Assembly: GCA_946185535.1 (NCBI GenBank)
Contig: CAMHJX010000003.1
Span: 1-64,000 of the forward strand
Direction: 5' to 3'
DNA from: an uncultured Bacteroidales bacterium
GTDB taxonomy: Bacteria; Bacteroidota; Bacteroidia; Bacteroidales; F082
Length of the DNA: 64,000 nucleotides
This document shows, piece after piece, positions 1 through 7,785 of this stretch (positions within the stretch are counted from its first letter, which is position 1; each line of letters begins with the position of its first letter). The position numbers and the translations under genes are program-made. A model generated the notes under the pieces. That model had not been told where the DNA came from. It searched no databases and saw nothing but the letters and a program-made list of their open reading frames with translations.

Positions 1-38
1 CGTCTTCTCTATTCATGGCAAACAATATTTTTCATTTG

Positions 39-46
39 CAAAAATA
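39..46 (-). promoter_or_regulatory. -7 box of a gene leaving the left edge
   Basis: On the minus strand this reads TATTTTTG, the Bacteroidota -7 consensus TAnnTTTG. An ATG at 16-14 opens a frame that leaves the window after five codons, so a minus-strand gene probably starts here. Nothing about its product can be said. Confidence 0.35.
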
Positions 47-110
47 CACTTTTCTGTTTTTCATACAAAAGTGTGATGATCCATTGTTTAGTTTGGTTGC
101 TGCCAGTTAA

Positions 111-674
111 TTACTTCAGCTTCAACCCGTCCTTGAAGGCCTCGCCAACACGTTTCGAGACTTGATAATAGCCGTGCGTATAGGGGTCGAAAGTGATGGC
201 TTGCAGGGCTTCCACGTCCACTTTGCCGTCTTTCATCTTGTCGGCCTCGACGGAGGTTTGCAGCACCTTGCCGATGACACCAAGGCCCGTGTCGTCGCTT
301 TGGTATTCGATGAACTCACACTCCATGGCGATGGGCAGCTCGTTGATGATGGGGGCATCAACCAGATTGGACTTTGTAGCAGTGAGACCGCTTTTGGCAA
401 ATTTGTCTTTCTCGTTTTTGCCTGAGACCACGCCAAACCAGTCGGCTTCAACCATGTGGGGCGCATCGGCGATGTGGACCACAAAACCTTTGCGTTGTTT
501 GATGTTCTCCACGGTCTTGTGGGTTTCGGTCAGGTTGAGGGCTACGCGGTTGCGGTCGAGCATGGTGCCCCAGGCGGCGTTCATCACGTCGATTGTGCCA
601 TCTTCGTTGTAGGTAGCCACGAGCAAAACGGGCATCGGGAAAATGGCTTCTGTTACTTTAATGGGTTGTTTCAT
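111..674 (-). CDS. Flavin reductase-like (FMN-binding split barrel) protein
   Basis: A 187-residue soluble protein of the flavin reductase-like family. These proteins bind FMN in a split barrel and use NAD(P)H, often with an unknown final electron acceptor. The N-terminal PMPVLLVATYNEDGT strand followed by MNAAWGTML and LNLTETHKTVENIKQ is the typical FMN-phosphate-binding part, and EADWFGVVSGKNEKDKF is the usual central helix-loop. Length fits the family and no signal peptide is present. It is separated from the next gene upstream by about 45 bases and could share its transcript. A second, only distantly similar member lies at 47144-47689. The family is clear; the substrate is not. Confidence 0.85.
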   Translation of the reverse strand: MKQPIKVTEAIFPMPVLLVATYNEDGTIDVMNAAWGTMLDRNRVALNLTETHKTVENIKQRKGFVVHIADAPHMVEADWFGVVSGKNEKDKFAKSGLTATKSNLVDAPIINELPIAMECEFIEYQSDDTGLGVIGKVLQTSVEADKMKDGKVDVEALQAITFDPYTHGYYQVSKRVGEAFKDGLKLK

Positions 675-719
675 AATAAATTGAGAATTGATAATTTATA
701 ATTGACAATGGATTTGATA

Positions 720-1322
720 CTATTTCAAAGAGGGTTTTAATTCTATCTCAAAAATGCCGCGCTCCACGATGCGGTAATGCGGGTGATACGCCTCGTTATA
801 ACGGCTGCTATGATGCACGGCTTGGTTGTTTCTGGCGGCTTCGGTCAGCAGGGGAAGGTCGGTCTCAAAGTTTCCGATTTCCATCTTATTTGTCTGAATG
901 ATGCTCACGATGGCTTCCCATTTATCCAACCAACTGGCTGCCGGTTCTTGCCACAAATTGGCACTCCTTATGAAGGCATCTAAAAGTCGCTCGGCGGTAA
1001 TCAGGCTGTCGGCAATGGCAGAGAGGTACACACGGACGTAATAGCCTTGACTGCCCGTTGGCTCAAAATAAGGTGATTGTGTTTCACCCATTTCCGAGAG
1101 TTCAAGCATCAGATAATGTCTCGCCGTGGCCGTGTCGCTGATGATATGGCCTGGACCGAAATGCTCTTGGTAGAAACTCTTGTAGATGTCCTGCAAGTTG
1201 GATTCAGGATAAGTTGCTAACTGCCTCTCGATGGCCGAGCGCATCGCTACCGTGTCGATGGGTTGCCCGAAGAGGCTGAAGGAACAGGCTAAGGCTAATA
1301 TCAATAAGAGTTTTTTTATCAT
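720..1322 (-). CDS. Secreted protein of unknown function
   Basis: About 200 residues with a clear N-terminal signal peptide (KKLLLILALACSFSLFGQ), so it is probably periplasmic or exported. The start is the ATG at 1322; one codon upstream is TTG. The body has conserved-looking blocks, SFYQEHFGPGHI near residue 50 and YYVRVYLSAI near 95, then HSSRYNEAYHPHYRIVER close to the end, rich in His and Tyr. I recognise this as a family of hypothetical proteins seen in Bacteroidales but know no function for it. It stands between two small flavoprotein genes in the same direction, which does not by itself establish a link. Confidence 0.65.
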   Translation of the reverse strand: MIKKLLLILALACSFSLFGQPIDTVAMRSAIERQLATYPESNLQDIYKSFYQEHFGPGHIISDTATARHYLMLELSEMGETQSPYFEPTGSQGYYVRVYLSAIADSLITAERLLDAFIRSANLWQEPAASWLDKWEAIVSIIQTNKMEIGNFETDLPLLTEAARNNQAVHHSSRYNEAYHPHYRIVERGIFEIELKPSLK

Positions 1323-1429
1323 CAAGAATTTCAGAATTTTAGAATTCCCATTTTGCTGATCATTTGAATTTTATCGAATTTGAGACTATAATTGCAAGCA
1401 ATTATAAGAAGTTGTCTTTAACAGCTTTC

Positions 1430-2080
1430 TCATCTTGATTTTATAATCGTTTCCGCCATCCGTTTTCCAGCTTCGAAGGCCTTTTGCAGGTCTTCTTCCC
1501 AATGCTCCTCACGGTACTTGCGTTTGGCTTCCTCCGAGAATCCTCCCAACTCGAAATTGGCGTAGTTCTTCACTTGGTAGGTGTTGTTGGCAAACAGTTT
1601 TTCTGGTTGTCCGAGGGCTTTGGCGATGCAAGGCTCCATCGTGCCGTAGCCATTGCAGTTGCTGCCTCCCACACCACCGTTTTGCGTTTCCACTAACACC
1701 ACAGGCATCCGTTTCGGGGCAGTGATGCTGTAGTCGTTGTAGGAGAGCCAAGGGAAGGCCAAACGCTCCAAGAAAGCCCGCATTTGGCCAGTAATCTCCC
1801 CAAAATAGTTGGGCGAACCTAAAACTAGGCCATCGACTTGCGCGATTTCTTCCAAGACAGGAGTCAAGGCATCCTTGTATTTGCACACCTGCGAAGCTTT
1901 GCCCTTGATTTTGCAGGCCATGCACGACATGCAGCCTTTGTAGTCGAGGGCATAGAGGCGAATGGTCTTCACCTCGATTTCGTTGCTGACGGAACTGGCT
2001 CCTTCAGCGAATTTCTTGAGCATGGAGGCCGTGTTGAATGTTGCTCGCGGTCCTCCGTCGATGATGATGATTTTTTTCAT
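1430..2080 (-). CDS. Flavodoxin-fold NAD(P)H-dependent FMN reductase, iron-sulfur flavoprotein type
   Basis: A 216-residue protein with a flavodoxin-like fold. It starts with KKIIIIDGGPRATFNTASML, the FMN-phosphate loop, and has DGLVLGSPNYFGEITGQMRAF, the isoalloxazine loop, near residues 90-115. Between them a Cys cluster, CMSCMACKIKG...CKYKD, is typical of the iron-sulfur flavoprotein subgroup, which may carry a 4Fe-4S cluster. It likely shuttles electrons in the cytoplasm of an anaerobe. A good -7 box lies just upstream (2106-2113), so it probably begins its own transcript. Confidence 0.85.
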   Translation of the reverse strand: MKKIIIIDGGPRATFNTASMLKKFAEGASSVSNEIEVKTIRLYALDYKGCMSCMACKIKGKASQVCKYKDALTPVLEEIAQVDGLVLGSPNYFGEITGQMRAFLERLAFPWLSYNDYSITAPKRMPVVLVETQNGGVGGSNCNGYGTMEPCIAKALGQPEKLFANNTYQVKNYANFELGGFSEEAKRKYREEHWEEDLQKAFEAGKRMAETIIKSR

Positions 2081-2105
2081 TTATGATGTGGTATTTGTGA
2101 AAATG

Positions 2106-2113
2106 CAAAGATA
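2106..2113 (-). promoter_or_regulatory. -7 box for the flavodoxin-type gene
   Basis: Minus-strand TATCTTTG, 26 bases before the ATG at 2080; matches TAnnTTTG. No convincing -33 box was seen. Confidence 0.5.
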
Positions 2114-2193
2114 GGGAATTTTGTCAAAATATTATACTCTCAACAGTAAAGGCCAGGTGGAGGGGATATCGTTACATCAGAGGTAAGTGCCAT

Positions 2194-2757
2194 TCAAAGA
2201 TCATCCTCAATTGTCTTAATAACCCTCGCTGGCACGCCACCGACCAAAGTGTTGTCAGGAACGTCTTTGTTAATCACGGCGCCAGCAGCAACCACCACGT
2301 TGTTGCCAATTGTCACACCGGGAAGGATGGTGACGTTGCCGCCAATCCACACGTCGTTGCCGATGCGCACGGGCTTGGCCAAGGCGTGATACTCCCTGCG
2401 ACCTTTGGGCGAAAGCGGATGCCCGACGGTGGTAATCAGCGTGTTCGGGCCAATCATCACATGGTTACCGATATAGACCTCGCGAATGTCGAGGATGGTG
2501 AGGTTGTGGTTGCCGGTGAAGTCGTCGCCGACGAAAATGTTCTTGCCTCGGTCGCAATTGAAGGTCTTGGCAATCCACACGCGCTCCCCCACCCCACCCA
2601 GCATCTGCTGCAGGTGGCGGTACTGTGCCAAATAGTCGCGCCCGTCGATGGCATTGAAAATCTCGCATTGCCGAATGGCCTCGGTCTTGAGGGCAATCAG
2701 TTCCTCATCGGCATACGAGTACTCTATTCCTGCATTACATTTTTCTAAGTTGGTCAT
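2194..2757 (-). CDS. Maltose/galactoside O-acetyltransferase-like hexapeptide-repeat enzyme
   Basis: A 187-residue left-handed beta-helix acetyltransferase that would move acetyl from acetyl-CoA to a sugar hydroxyl. The N-terminal CNAGIEYSYADEELIALKTEA helix is the maltose acetyltransferase (Mac) domain. The hexapeptide repeats follow from about residue 75: NIFVGDDFTGNHNLTILD, then VMIGPNTLITTVGHPLSP with the catalytic His, and VWIGGNVTILPGVTIGNNVVVAAGAVI. The tail is VPDNTLVGGVPARVIK. Length matches Maa/LacA. It sits 9 bases downstream of the DUF1905-like gene start side and is transcribed in the same direction. The true acceptor sugar is unknown. Confidence 0.88.
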   Translation of the reverse strand: MTNLEKCNAGIEYSYADEELIALKTEAIRQCEIFNAIDGRDYLAQYRHLQQMLGGVGERVWIAKTFNCDRGKNIFVGDDFTGNHNLTILDIREVYIGNHVMIGPNTLITTVGHPLSPKGRREYHALAKPVRIGNDVWIGGNVTILPGVTIGNNVVVAAGAVINKDVPDNTLVGGVPARVIKTIEDDL

Positions 2758-2766
2758 AGAGTCGTG

Positions 2767-3039
2767 TTATTTTCTTTCGCAAAATGTCACATGCACCATG
2801 TCGCCAAAAGTCTTGCCTATTTGTTTGCGGATGTCCTTCCGCAGGCCGATGATGAAGCAAGGCGTTCCCATCTTGACAATCTGCCCGTCGTATGGCACGC
2901 CGTCGAAGGTGGCATGGACCGCCAGCCTACCTTTGCCAAAGAGCGCCTTGATGTCGAAAGGAACCTCAACGTATGCGGCATCCATATCTTCGTTTTGGAT
3001 GATGATGGCATCGAATTCGTATTGTTGGCTATCTGCCAT
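2767..3039 (-). CDS. DUF1905-like small protein
   Basis: A 90-residue protein that fits the DUF1905 pattern: [23 protein letters not shown], then [23 protein letters not shown], then [24 protein letters not shown]. This small beta-barrel domain is often fused to a YdeI-type domain, which is absent here. The function is not known. It is just upstream of the acetyltransferase gene on the same strand with a 9-base gap, so the two are probably co-transcribed. Confidence 0.75.
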   Translation of the reverse strand: MADSQQYEFDAIIIQNEDMDAAYVEVPFDIKALFGKGRLAVHATFDGVPYDGQIVKMGTPCFIIGLRKDIRKQIGKTFGDMVHVTFCERK

Positions 3040-3063
3040 GTTGATAAAACTATATATTGTTGA

Positions 3064-3168
3064 TCACTTCACCGTTACCTTCATGGTCTCAGTGCCCTTC
3101 GTGGTTTCAACCTTGATGAAGTACACACCTGCGCCTTGGCGACAAAAATACGAAAAAGCTTCATTCAT
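3064..3168 (-). pseudogene. 34-codon orphan T9SS sorting-tail remnant
   Basis: A short open frame whose last 22 residues, AGVYFIKVETTKGTETMKVT plus VK, are the end of a type IX secretion type A sorting domain (GxYxxK core). Its ATG overlaps the thioesterase stop codon as ATGA, so it might be translated by coupling, but there is no cargo domain and no signal peptide. I read it as what is left of a longer exported protein. Confidence 0.5.
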
Positions 3169-3869
3169 TTCGTAAACTCCACAATAGCACTCGCCTCGCT
3201 TCCAATGGCTAATTCGATGATGAAGCCGTTTTCTATCTCAAAAACTGTTGGAACGAGTACATCGCCAAACTTCGCCGCCACACGGTATTCCACGCGAAGG
3301 CCTTTTACAACAAAATCCTCGGGCAGCAGTTCCATCGCCATGCGGATGTAGTTGGCATTGTTGACATGGCGGTTGTAGTCGATGTCGGCGCGCATTACTT
3401 GAATGGGCGCGAAGGCCTCTCCCCCACCCTTTGGCAAGATGATGCGGCGGTCTTTGTAGTTCATCTCCAGCTGCGGCTCGATGAGCAGAGAGTTGGCCAC
3501 GGCATCGTCCACGCGCTTCAGCTTGCCTTTGGCTTTGTCGACAAAGGCACCCATGCTCCAAGTACGGTAGCAAGGCTTGCCTTCGGCATCATAGATAAAG
3601 GTGTTGCGGAAACCGAACATGGGCTTCATGCCATACACCGAGGTGGTCACGGTCAGTTCTTCCTTGAAATCGGGCACGCGCATGATCTCCACCTGCCTTG
3701 AAGCAAGCAGTTGCGCCATATTTTCACGGGCGAAGTATTCCTTTACTTGTGGCTCGCTGTCGATCCACATCTCCGAACAATCCTGCATCATCTGTAGGGC
3801 GGAAAACAGCTTGAGTTTGCCCTCGCTGTCGCAGGTGCTGGTGGTTACTTTGTAATTCAGGCTGTACAT
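3165..3869 (-). CDS. Acyl-ACP thioesterase (FatA-like)
   Basis: A 234-residue double hot-dog thioesterase that releases free fatty acids from acyl carrier protein. The N-terminal half has YKVTTSTCDSEGKLKLFSAL and the ASRQVEIMRVPDFKEELTV block. The second half has the MRADIDYNRHVNNANYIRMA motif, carrying the Asn and His typical of acyl-ACP thioesterases. The start at 3869 (MYSLNYKV) is preferred to a longer frame because a -7 box lies at 3886-3893 and the extra residues look non-coding. It is divergent from the region that follows and unrelated in function to the neighbouring acetyltransferase. Confidence 0.85.
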   Translation of the reverse strand: MYSLNYKVTTSTCDSEGKLKLFSALQMMQDCSEMWIDSEPQVKEYFARENMAQLLASRQVEIMRVPDFKEELTVTTSVYGMKPMFGFRNTFIYDAEGKPCYRTWSMGAFVDKAKGKLKRVDDAVANSLLIEPQLEMNYKDRRIILPKGGGEAFAPIQVMRADIDYNRHVNNANYIRMAMELLPEDFVVKGLRVEYRVAAKFGDVLVPTVFEIENGFIIELAIGSEASAIVEFTK

Positions 3870-3885
3870 AAATTCTAATTTTCGG

Positions 3886-3893
3886 CAAAGGTA
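3886..3893 (-). promoter_or_regulatory. -7 box for the thioesterase gene
   Basis: Minus-strand TACCTTTG, 17 bases before the chosen ATG at 3869. Its position supports the shorter start. Confidence 0.5.
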
Positions 3894-3954
3894 CGTTTTT
3901 TTGCCCACAAGGACAATAATTCCAGAACTAATCAGTTATTCTAAGCACATAGCC

Positions 3955-4389
3955 ATGATTGACTTTTTCCGAAAATACTTTTCTGTCGTCGCCCTCATCC
4001 TGATGGGTCTCTTCCTTCTTGACCTTACCAACACGGATCAAGAGGACATGTTTGTAATGGGACAAACTGAAATCCTGTCCATTATGTCGTTTGACGGTGA
4101 TGAGTTTGATGAAGACGAGGATTCGGAGTTTTTGTTCAATATTCCATCGGAAGGGTTTCATAGCAGATGCGAGCTATGCCCAATTTTAACCTTAGGCGCT
4201 GAACAAGATGAAAATCTATGCTCTGCGGCTTTGCGCCTCGGACAGGTGAGGCGTTATGCCCCTAGGAAAAACTTGGCTGACAGCCATAACTATATCGTCA
4301 CGAAAAACATAAAAGATGGTGCGGACTTCGGCTCGAACCATCTTTTTTTATCCCATAATTCATTTATTTATCAACTAAAATCTAACTAA
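3955..4389 (+). CDS. Possible small membrane protein, doubtful
   Basis: An open frame that starts MIDFFRKYFSVVALILMGLFLL, a plausible signal anchor, followed by an acidic stretch (DGDEFDEDEDSE) and a Cys pair (SRCELC). It resembles no family I know. The last third runs through a perfect 10-base-stem hairpin at 4311-4346 that looks like a terminator, and the stop is only one base before the next ATG. Either the gene ends earlier than drawn through a frame error, or the frame is chance. Confidence 0.3.
   Translation: MIDFFRKYFSVVALILMGLFLLDLTNTDQEDMFVMGQTEILSIMSFDGDEFDEDEDSEFLFNIPSEGFHSRCELCPILTLGAEQDENLCSAALRLGQVRRYAPRKNLADSHNYIVTKNIKDGADFGSNHLFLSHNSFIYQLKSN
4311..4348 (+). terminator. Rho-independent-type hairpin
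   Basis: AAAAGATGGT pairs perfectly with ACCATCTTTT across a 16-base loop and ends in a run of T. It lies 43 bases before the PepSY-like lipoprotein ATG, so it could also act as an attenuator in that leader. Confidence 0.55.
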
Positions 4390-4390
4390 A

Positions 4391-5623
4391 ATGAAGAAAT
4401 TAGCATTGTTTGCAGCATGCATCGCACTGTCTTTCGCAGTGTCATCATGCACAAAAGAAACGCCTACAGGAGGTAACAACAACAACAACAACCAATGGGA
4501 GGCCGAAGGGAACGGCGCTCCCGTCAATGCGATTGACATTGCCACGGACATTGTCACGTTTGTCAACACACATTTCCCTGAAGCAAGCATCCTCAGCTGT
4601 AACCAGACCGAGCACTATTACCGAGTGATTCTAAGCGACAACACCAAGGTGTATTTTACCCAAGCGTTTGAATGGGTTGAGGTTAACTGCGAACATTCAT
4701 CTATCTATGGTGCTGTGCCTGCGACGCTTATCCCCGAGCAGATTGCAGCCTATGTTACCGCCAACTATCCCAATCAACACATTGATGAAATCGAAAGGGA
4801 AAACAATGGCTGGGAGATTGAACTCAGCAATGATGTTGAACTTAAGTTTGATGCCAACTTCAATGTCGTCAACAATGGCGGAAATGGTGGTGGAAGCAAT
4901 ACTGAATACCCAGACATCAACACTTTTGTAAGTACTTATTTCTCTCAAACTGAAATCCTTAGCATCAAAGCGGAAGACGACGAATACGAAGTGGAACTTG
5001 CCGATGGTACCGAGATTTCTTTCAATCTCAACTTCGAATGGACTCACATCGACTGTGAAGAGTCCTCCATTTACAATGCCGTACCCACAGAACTCGTTCC
5101 CGAACAGATTACTACCTATGTAAACACGAACTTCCCGAACCAACAGATCGAACAAATCGAGAGAGAACATTATGGTTGGGAGATTGAACTCAAGAATGGA
5201 CAGGAAATCAAGTTCGACACCAACTTCAACGTCATCGGAAACGGCGGCGGAAATGGCGGCGGAACTCCTTCTGACTATGCAGAAATCAACACTTTTGTGG
5301 AGACTTATTTCCCTCAAGTTGGCATCCTCAAGGTTGAGGTGGATGAGCATGAATATGAGGTGAAGCTGACCGACGGCACTGAAATCACCTTCAACCTCGC
5401 CTTCGAATGGAAGAGCATCGACTGCGACGAATCGAGTGTTTATGGCATCATTCCTACCGAACTCGTCCCCGAACAGATTTCTGCCTACGTTGCCACAAAT
5501 TACCCCAACCAGCATATTGACAAAATCGAAAAGAAAGCAAACGGTTGGGAAATTGAGTTAAGCAACGGAGTTGAAATTGAATTTGATAGCAACTTCAATG
5601 TAATCCATATCGACAACAAATAA
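4391..5623 (+). CDS. Lipoprotein with three tandem PepSY-like (DUF2874-type) domains
   Basis: A 410-residue exported lipoprotein; the signal peptide ends at the lipobox AVSSC near residue 20. After an Asn-rich linker come three homologous blocks of about 100 residues (roughly 45-150, 165-275 and 290-405). Each contains an FxxxYFP-type start, a WxxIDCxESSxYxxxPxELxPEQI centre and an NGWEIELxNGxEIxFDxNFNV end, and they are separated by Gly-rich linkers such as GGNGGG. This matches the putative beta-lactamase-inhibitor-like PepSY-like fold common in Bacteroidales lipoproteins. The blocks are clearly internal duplications. Probable location is the outer membrane or surface; the ligand is unknown. 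Confidence 0.85.
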   Translation: MKKLALFAACIALSFAVSSCTKETPTGGNNNNNNQWEAEGNGAPVNAIDIATDIVTFVNTHFPEASILSCNQTEHYYRVILSDNTKVYFTQAFEWVEVNCEHSSIYGAVPATLIPEQIAAYVTANYPNQHIDEIERENNGWEIELSNDVELKFDANFNVVNNGGNGGGSNTEYPDINTFVSTYFSQTEILSIKAEDDEYEVELADGTEISFNLNFEWTHIDCEESSIYNAVPTELVPEQITTYVNTNFPNQQIEQIEREHYGWEIELKNGQEIKFDTNFNVIGNGGGNGGGTPSDYAEINTFVETYFPQVGILKVEVDEHEYEVKLTDGTEITFNLAFEWKSIDCDESSVYGIIPTELVPEQISAYVATNYPNQHIDKIEKKANGWEIELSNGVEIEFDSNFNVIHIDNK

Positions 5624-5646
5624 GAAGTCAATTTTTTCTTCATAAC

Positions 5647-5680
5647 GAAAGCGGTCAGTGAGCCATCGTTGGCCGCTTTC
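5647..5680. terminator. Hairpin after the PepSY-like gene
   Basis: GAAAGCGGTC pairs with GGCCGCTTTC over a 14-base loop, 24 bases past the stop at 5623 and just before the Na/Pi transporter ATG. Confidence 0.5.
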
Positions 5681-5694
5681 ACAAATTTGCGCCT

Positions 5695-7365
5695 ATGCTC
5701 ATCGTTATCGCAATTTTAACCCTAATCGCAGGCATCGGGGTGTTTTTGGTGGCCTGCAAAATGTTGAGTTCCAGTCTTGAAAGTGCAAGCAGTGCGGGCT
5801 TGAAGCGGCTGTTTGCCAAGATGGGAAATAACAAATGGCTCGGCGTGGGTGTCGGCACAGTAGGCACGGCAGCCATCCAAAGCTCGGGCGCGGTGACGGT
5901 GATGGTCATCGGCTTCGTGAACGTGGGCATCATGTCGCTCGCACAGGCCGCCACGGTCATCTATGGCGCCAACATCGGTACCACGGTCACCGCGCAACTG
6001 GTGGCCTTGGGCATGTTTGGCGGCAACGGCATCTCCACGACAGTGCTCTTCTCGGCCTTGGCCGGCATTGGTGCCTTTGTGATGATGTTCTCGAAACGTG
6101 ACAAGTGGAAACAAACCGGAAGCATCCTGGCGGGCTTCGGCTTGCTGTTTGTTGGTCTCGGCATCATGTCGGGCGCCATGTCGGAGTTTGCCGCCTTGGA
6201 TTCGGTGAAACGGTTTTTGGCTACCATCAGTAACCCCTTGCTGATCGTCTTCATCGGCGCTTTGCTGACGGCCATCATACAGTCGTCATCGGTGCTGACG
6301 TCCATCGCCATCACCATGGTCGTGGCGGGACTGCTCTCGCTCGACCAGGGTATCTATCTCACGATGGGTTCCAACATCGGCTCATGCGTGGTGGCGATTC
6401 TGGCGGGCATGACCAGTGGCCGAAACGCCAAACGCACTGCCCTTATCCATTTGTTTTTCAATGTAATGGGTGTTACTCTGTTTTTGCTTATCGCCTTGGT
6501 TCTTCATCTTTTCACCCAAGGAGATTGGGGCTTTGGAAGGATGTTTGAGGCCATGTTCCCACACGCCCCGCAAGTGCAGTTGGCCATGTTCCATACCGTT
6601 TTCAATGTCTGCACCACCTTGGTAGCACTGCCGCTGACCAATGGTTTGGTACGCTTGGTATGCCGCATTATACCTGACCATGGCGATGAGCTTCACGACG
6701 ACAAGTTTCATCTGCATTTTCTTGACGACTCCATGTTGGTGACACCCGCTTTGGCGGTCAGGCAGTTGAAGACTGAAGTCGAAAACATGGGTGCGTTGGC
6801 CCACGACAACTTCTGCCGAGCCATCCATATCGTCACCACATTGGATTTCAGCGATTTGGAAAAGTTCAAAAAGACCGAAAACGAGCTTAATTTCCTGAAT
6901 AGCGAGTTGACCCGTTATGTGGCGGTGCTTTCAGCAAAAGCGCTTAGCCAAACGGATAGTAAGTACCTCAGTTGCAGCGTGAAAAGCGTGAGCGACCTGG
7001 AGCGCATCGGCGACTATGCCGAAAACATCGTGGAATATGCGGAAAGCCTGCAAACCCAAAATGAAACATTCTCTGCGCCTGCAGTGCTGGAAATCAAGGA
7101 GATGGAGCGGAAGATCACGGCACTCTACCACGAAGTCATGAAAGCCTACCACGACCTTGACTTTAAGGCGCTCGAATATGCCTATCAGATTGAGGAACAG
7201 ATTGATAGCTTCACGGAGACCATGGAATCGCAGCACATCCAGCGGCTTGTGGCGGGACAATGCACCCCGCAAGTTGGTGCGGAATACATCTCACTGGCGC
7301 AAAACGCCGAGCGCGTGGCCGACCATTTCATCAATGTGGGCAAGAGTATTAGGAGTTTTGCGTAG
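5695..7365 (+). CDS. Na/Pi cotransporter family protein with PhoU-like C-terminal domain
   Basis: A 556-residue membrane protein. Two inverted Na/Pi-cotransporter repeats each carry the QSS signature: GTAAIQSSGAVTVMVIGF near residue 60 and AIIQSSSVLTSIAI near 195. Eight or more hydrophobic segments cover residues 1-320. From about 345 to 556 a soluble helical domain follows with PhoU-like ERIGDYAENIVEYAES and NAERVADHFINVGKSI motifs. It would import phosphate with sodium across the inner membrane, with the PhoU-like part as a regulatory domain. Length is normal for this fusion type. It starts right after a hairpin terminator, so it may use a promoter inside that short gap. Confidence 0.92.
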   Translation: MLIVIAILTLIAGIGVFLVACKMLSSSLESASSAGLKRLFAKMGNNKWLGVGVGTVGTAAIQSSGAVTVMVIGFVNVGIMSLAQAATVIYGANIGTTVTAQLVALGMFGGNGISTTVLFSALAGIGAFVMMFSKRDKWKQTGSILAGFGLLFVGLGIMSGAMSEFAALDSVKRFLATISNPLLIVFIGALLTAIIQSSSVLTSIAITMVVAGLLSLDQGIYLTMGSNIGSCVVAILAGMTSGRNAKRTALIHLFFNVMGVTLFLLIALVLHLFTQGDWGFGRMFEAMFPHAPQVQLAMFHTVFNVCTTLVALPLTNGLVRLVCRIIPDHGDELHDDKFHLHFLDDSMLVTPALAVRQLKTEVENMGALAHDNFCRAIHIVTTLDFSDLEKFKKTENELNFLNSELTRYVAVLSAKALSQTDSKYLSCSVKSVSDLERIGDYAENIVEYAESLQTQNETFSAPAVLEIKEMERKITALYHEVMKAYHDLDFKALEYAYQIEEQIDSFTETMESQHIQRLVAGQCTPQVGAEYISLAQNAERVADHFINVGKSIRSFA

Positions 7366-7434
7366 TGTTTAATATAGCAACCCAAACGTCCACAGCGGAA
7401 TTGAAATGCCATGGCCGTACTCGATGTCGTCTAT

Positions 7435-7520
7435 ATGCACTAAAAAAGTGCAATACTTTTAGTTTTGTGCACTAAAAAAAGTGCAATATTTTTGATTTTA
7501 TGCACTAAAAAAAGTGCATT
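7435..7520. repeat. Three short palindromic repeats TGCACTAAAAAA(A)GTGCA
   Basis: Three near-identical units, at about 7436-7451, 7468-7484 and 7501-7517, are spaced 32-33 bases apart. Each has TGCACT and AGTGCA half-sites around a short A-run, so each is a palindrome with a helical-turn spacing. They lie between the Na/Pi gene stop and the end of a minus-strand gene. They may be operator sites or remains of a repeat element. Confidence 0.6.
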
Positions 7521-7533
7521 ATTGGGTTTGTTT

Positions 7534-7776
7534 CTAGACGTAATCAGCTATCATCTCACAAACAGGATCTTCCCTAATAATCTTCGGAGCTGACTTTCCA
7601 GCCAATACCAACACTTTCTTGCCATTACGATAGATGTGGAGCTGTCTGGAGCGAACCACGGCAGTCAGTCCCTCGTCATCTAGCATGGCCATCCATAGAC
7701 GATGGTATTCGCCATTCTTATCGAACAGTTTCTTCTGCAAATGGGAACACATATTTGCGGTGTCGATGGTCATCAT
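7534..7776 (-). CDS. Small hypothetical protein (80 aa)
   Basis: An 80-residue frame with no signal peptide or membrane segment. It begins MMTIDTANMCSHLQKKLFDK and contains a strand-rich middle, VVRSRQLHIYRNGKKVLVLAG. I do not recognise the family. It directly follows the secreted protein gene at 7786-8622 with a 9-base gap, so it is probably the second gene of that transcript. Confidence 0.5.
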   Translation of the reverse strand: MMTIDTANMCSHLQKKLFDKNGEYHRLWMAMLDDEGLTAVVRSRQLHIYRNGKKVLVLAGKSAPKIIREDPVCEMIADYV

Positions 7777-7785
7777 TGGGTTTCT

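Noticed and set aside
4697-5515. 272-codon open frame on the minus strand
   Set aside because: It mirrors the repeated PepSY-like gene; its own translation shows only antisense repeats.
7435-7520. CRISPR mini-array
   Set aside because: The repeats are 17 bases, palindromic and A-rich, the spacers are about 15 bases and similar to each other, and no cas genes are present.
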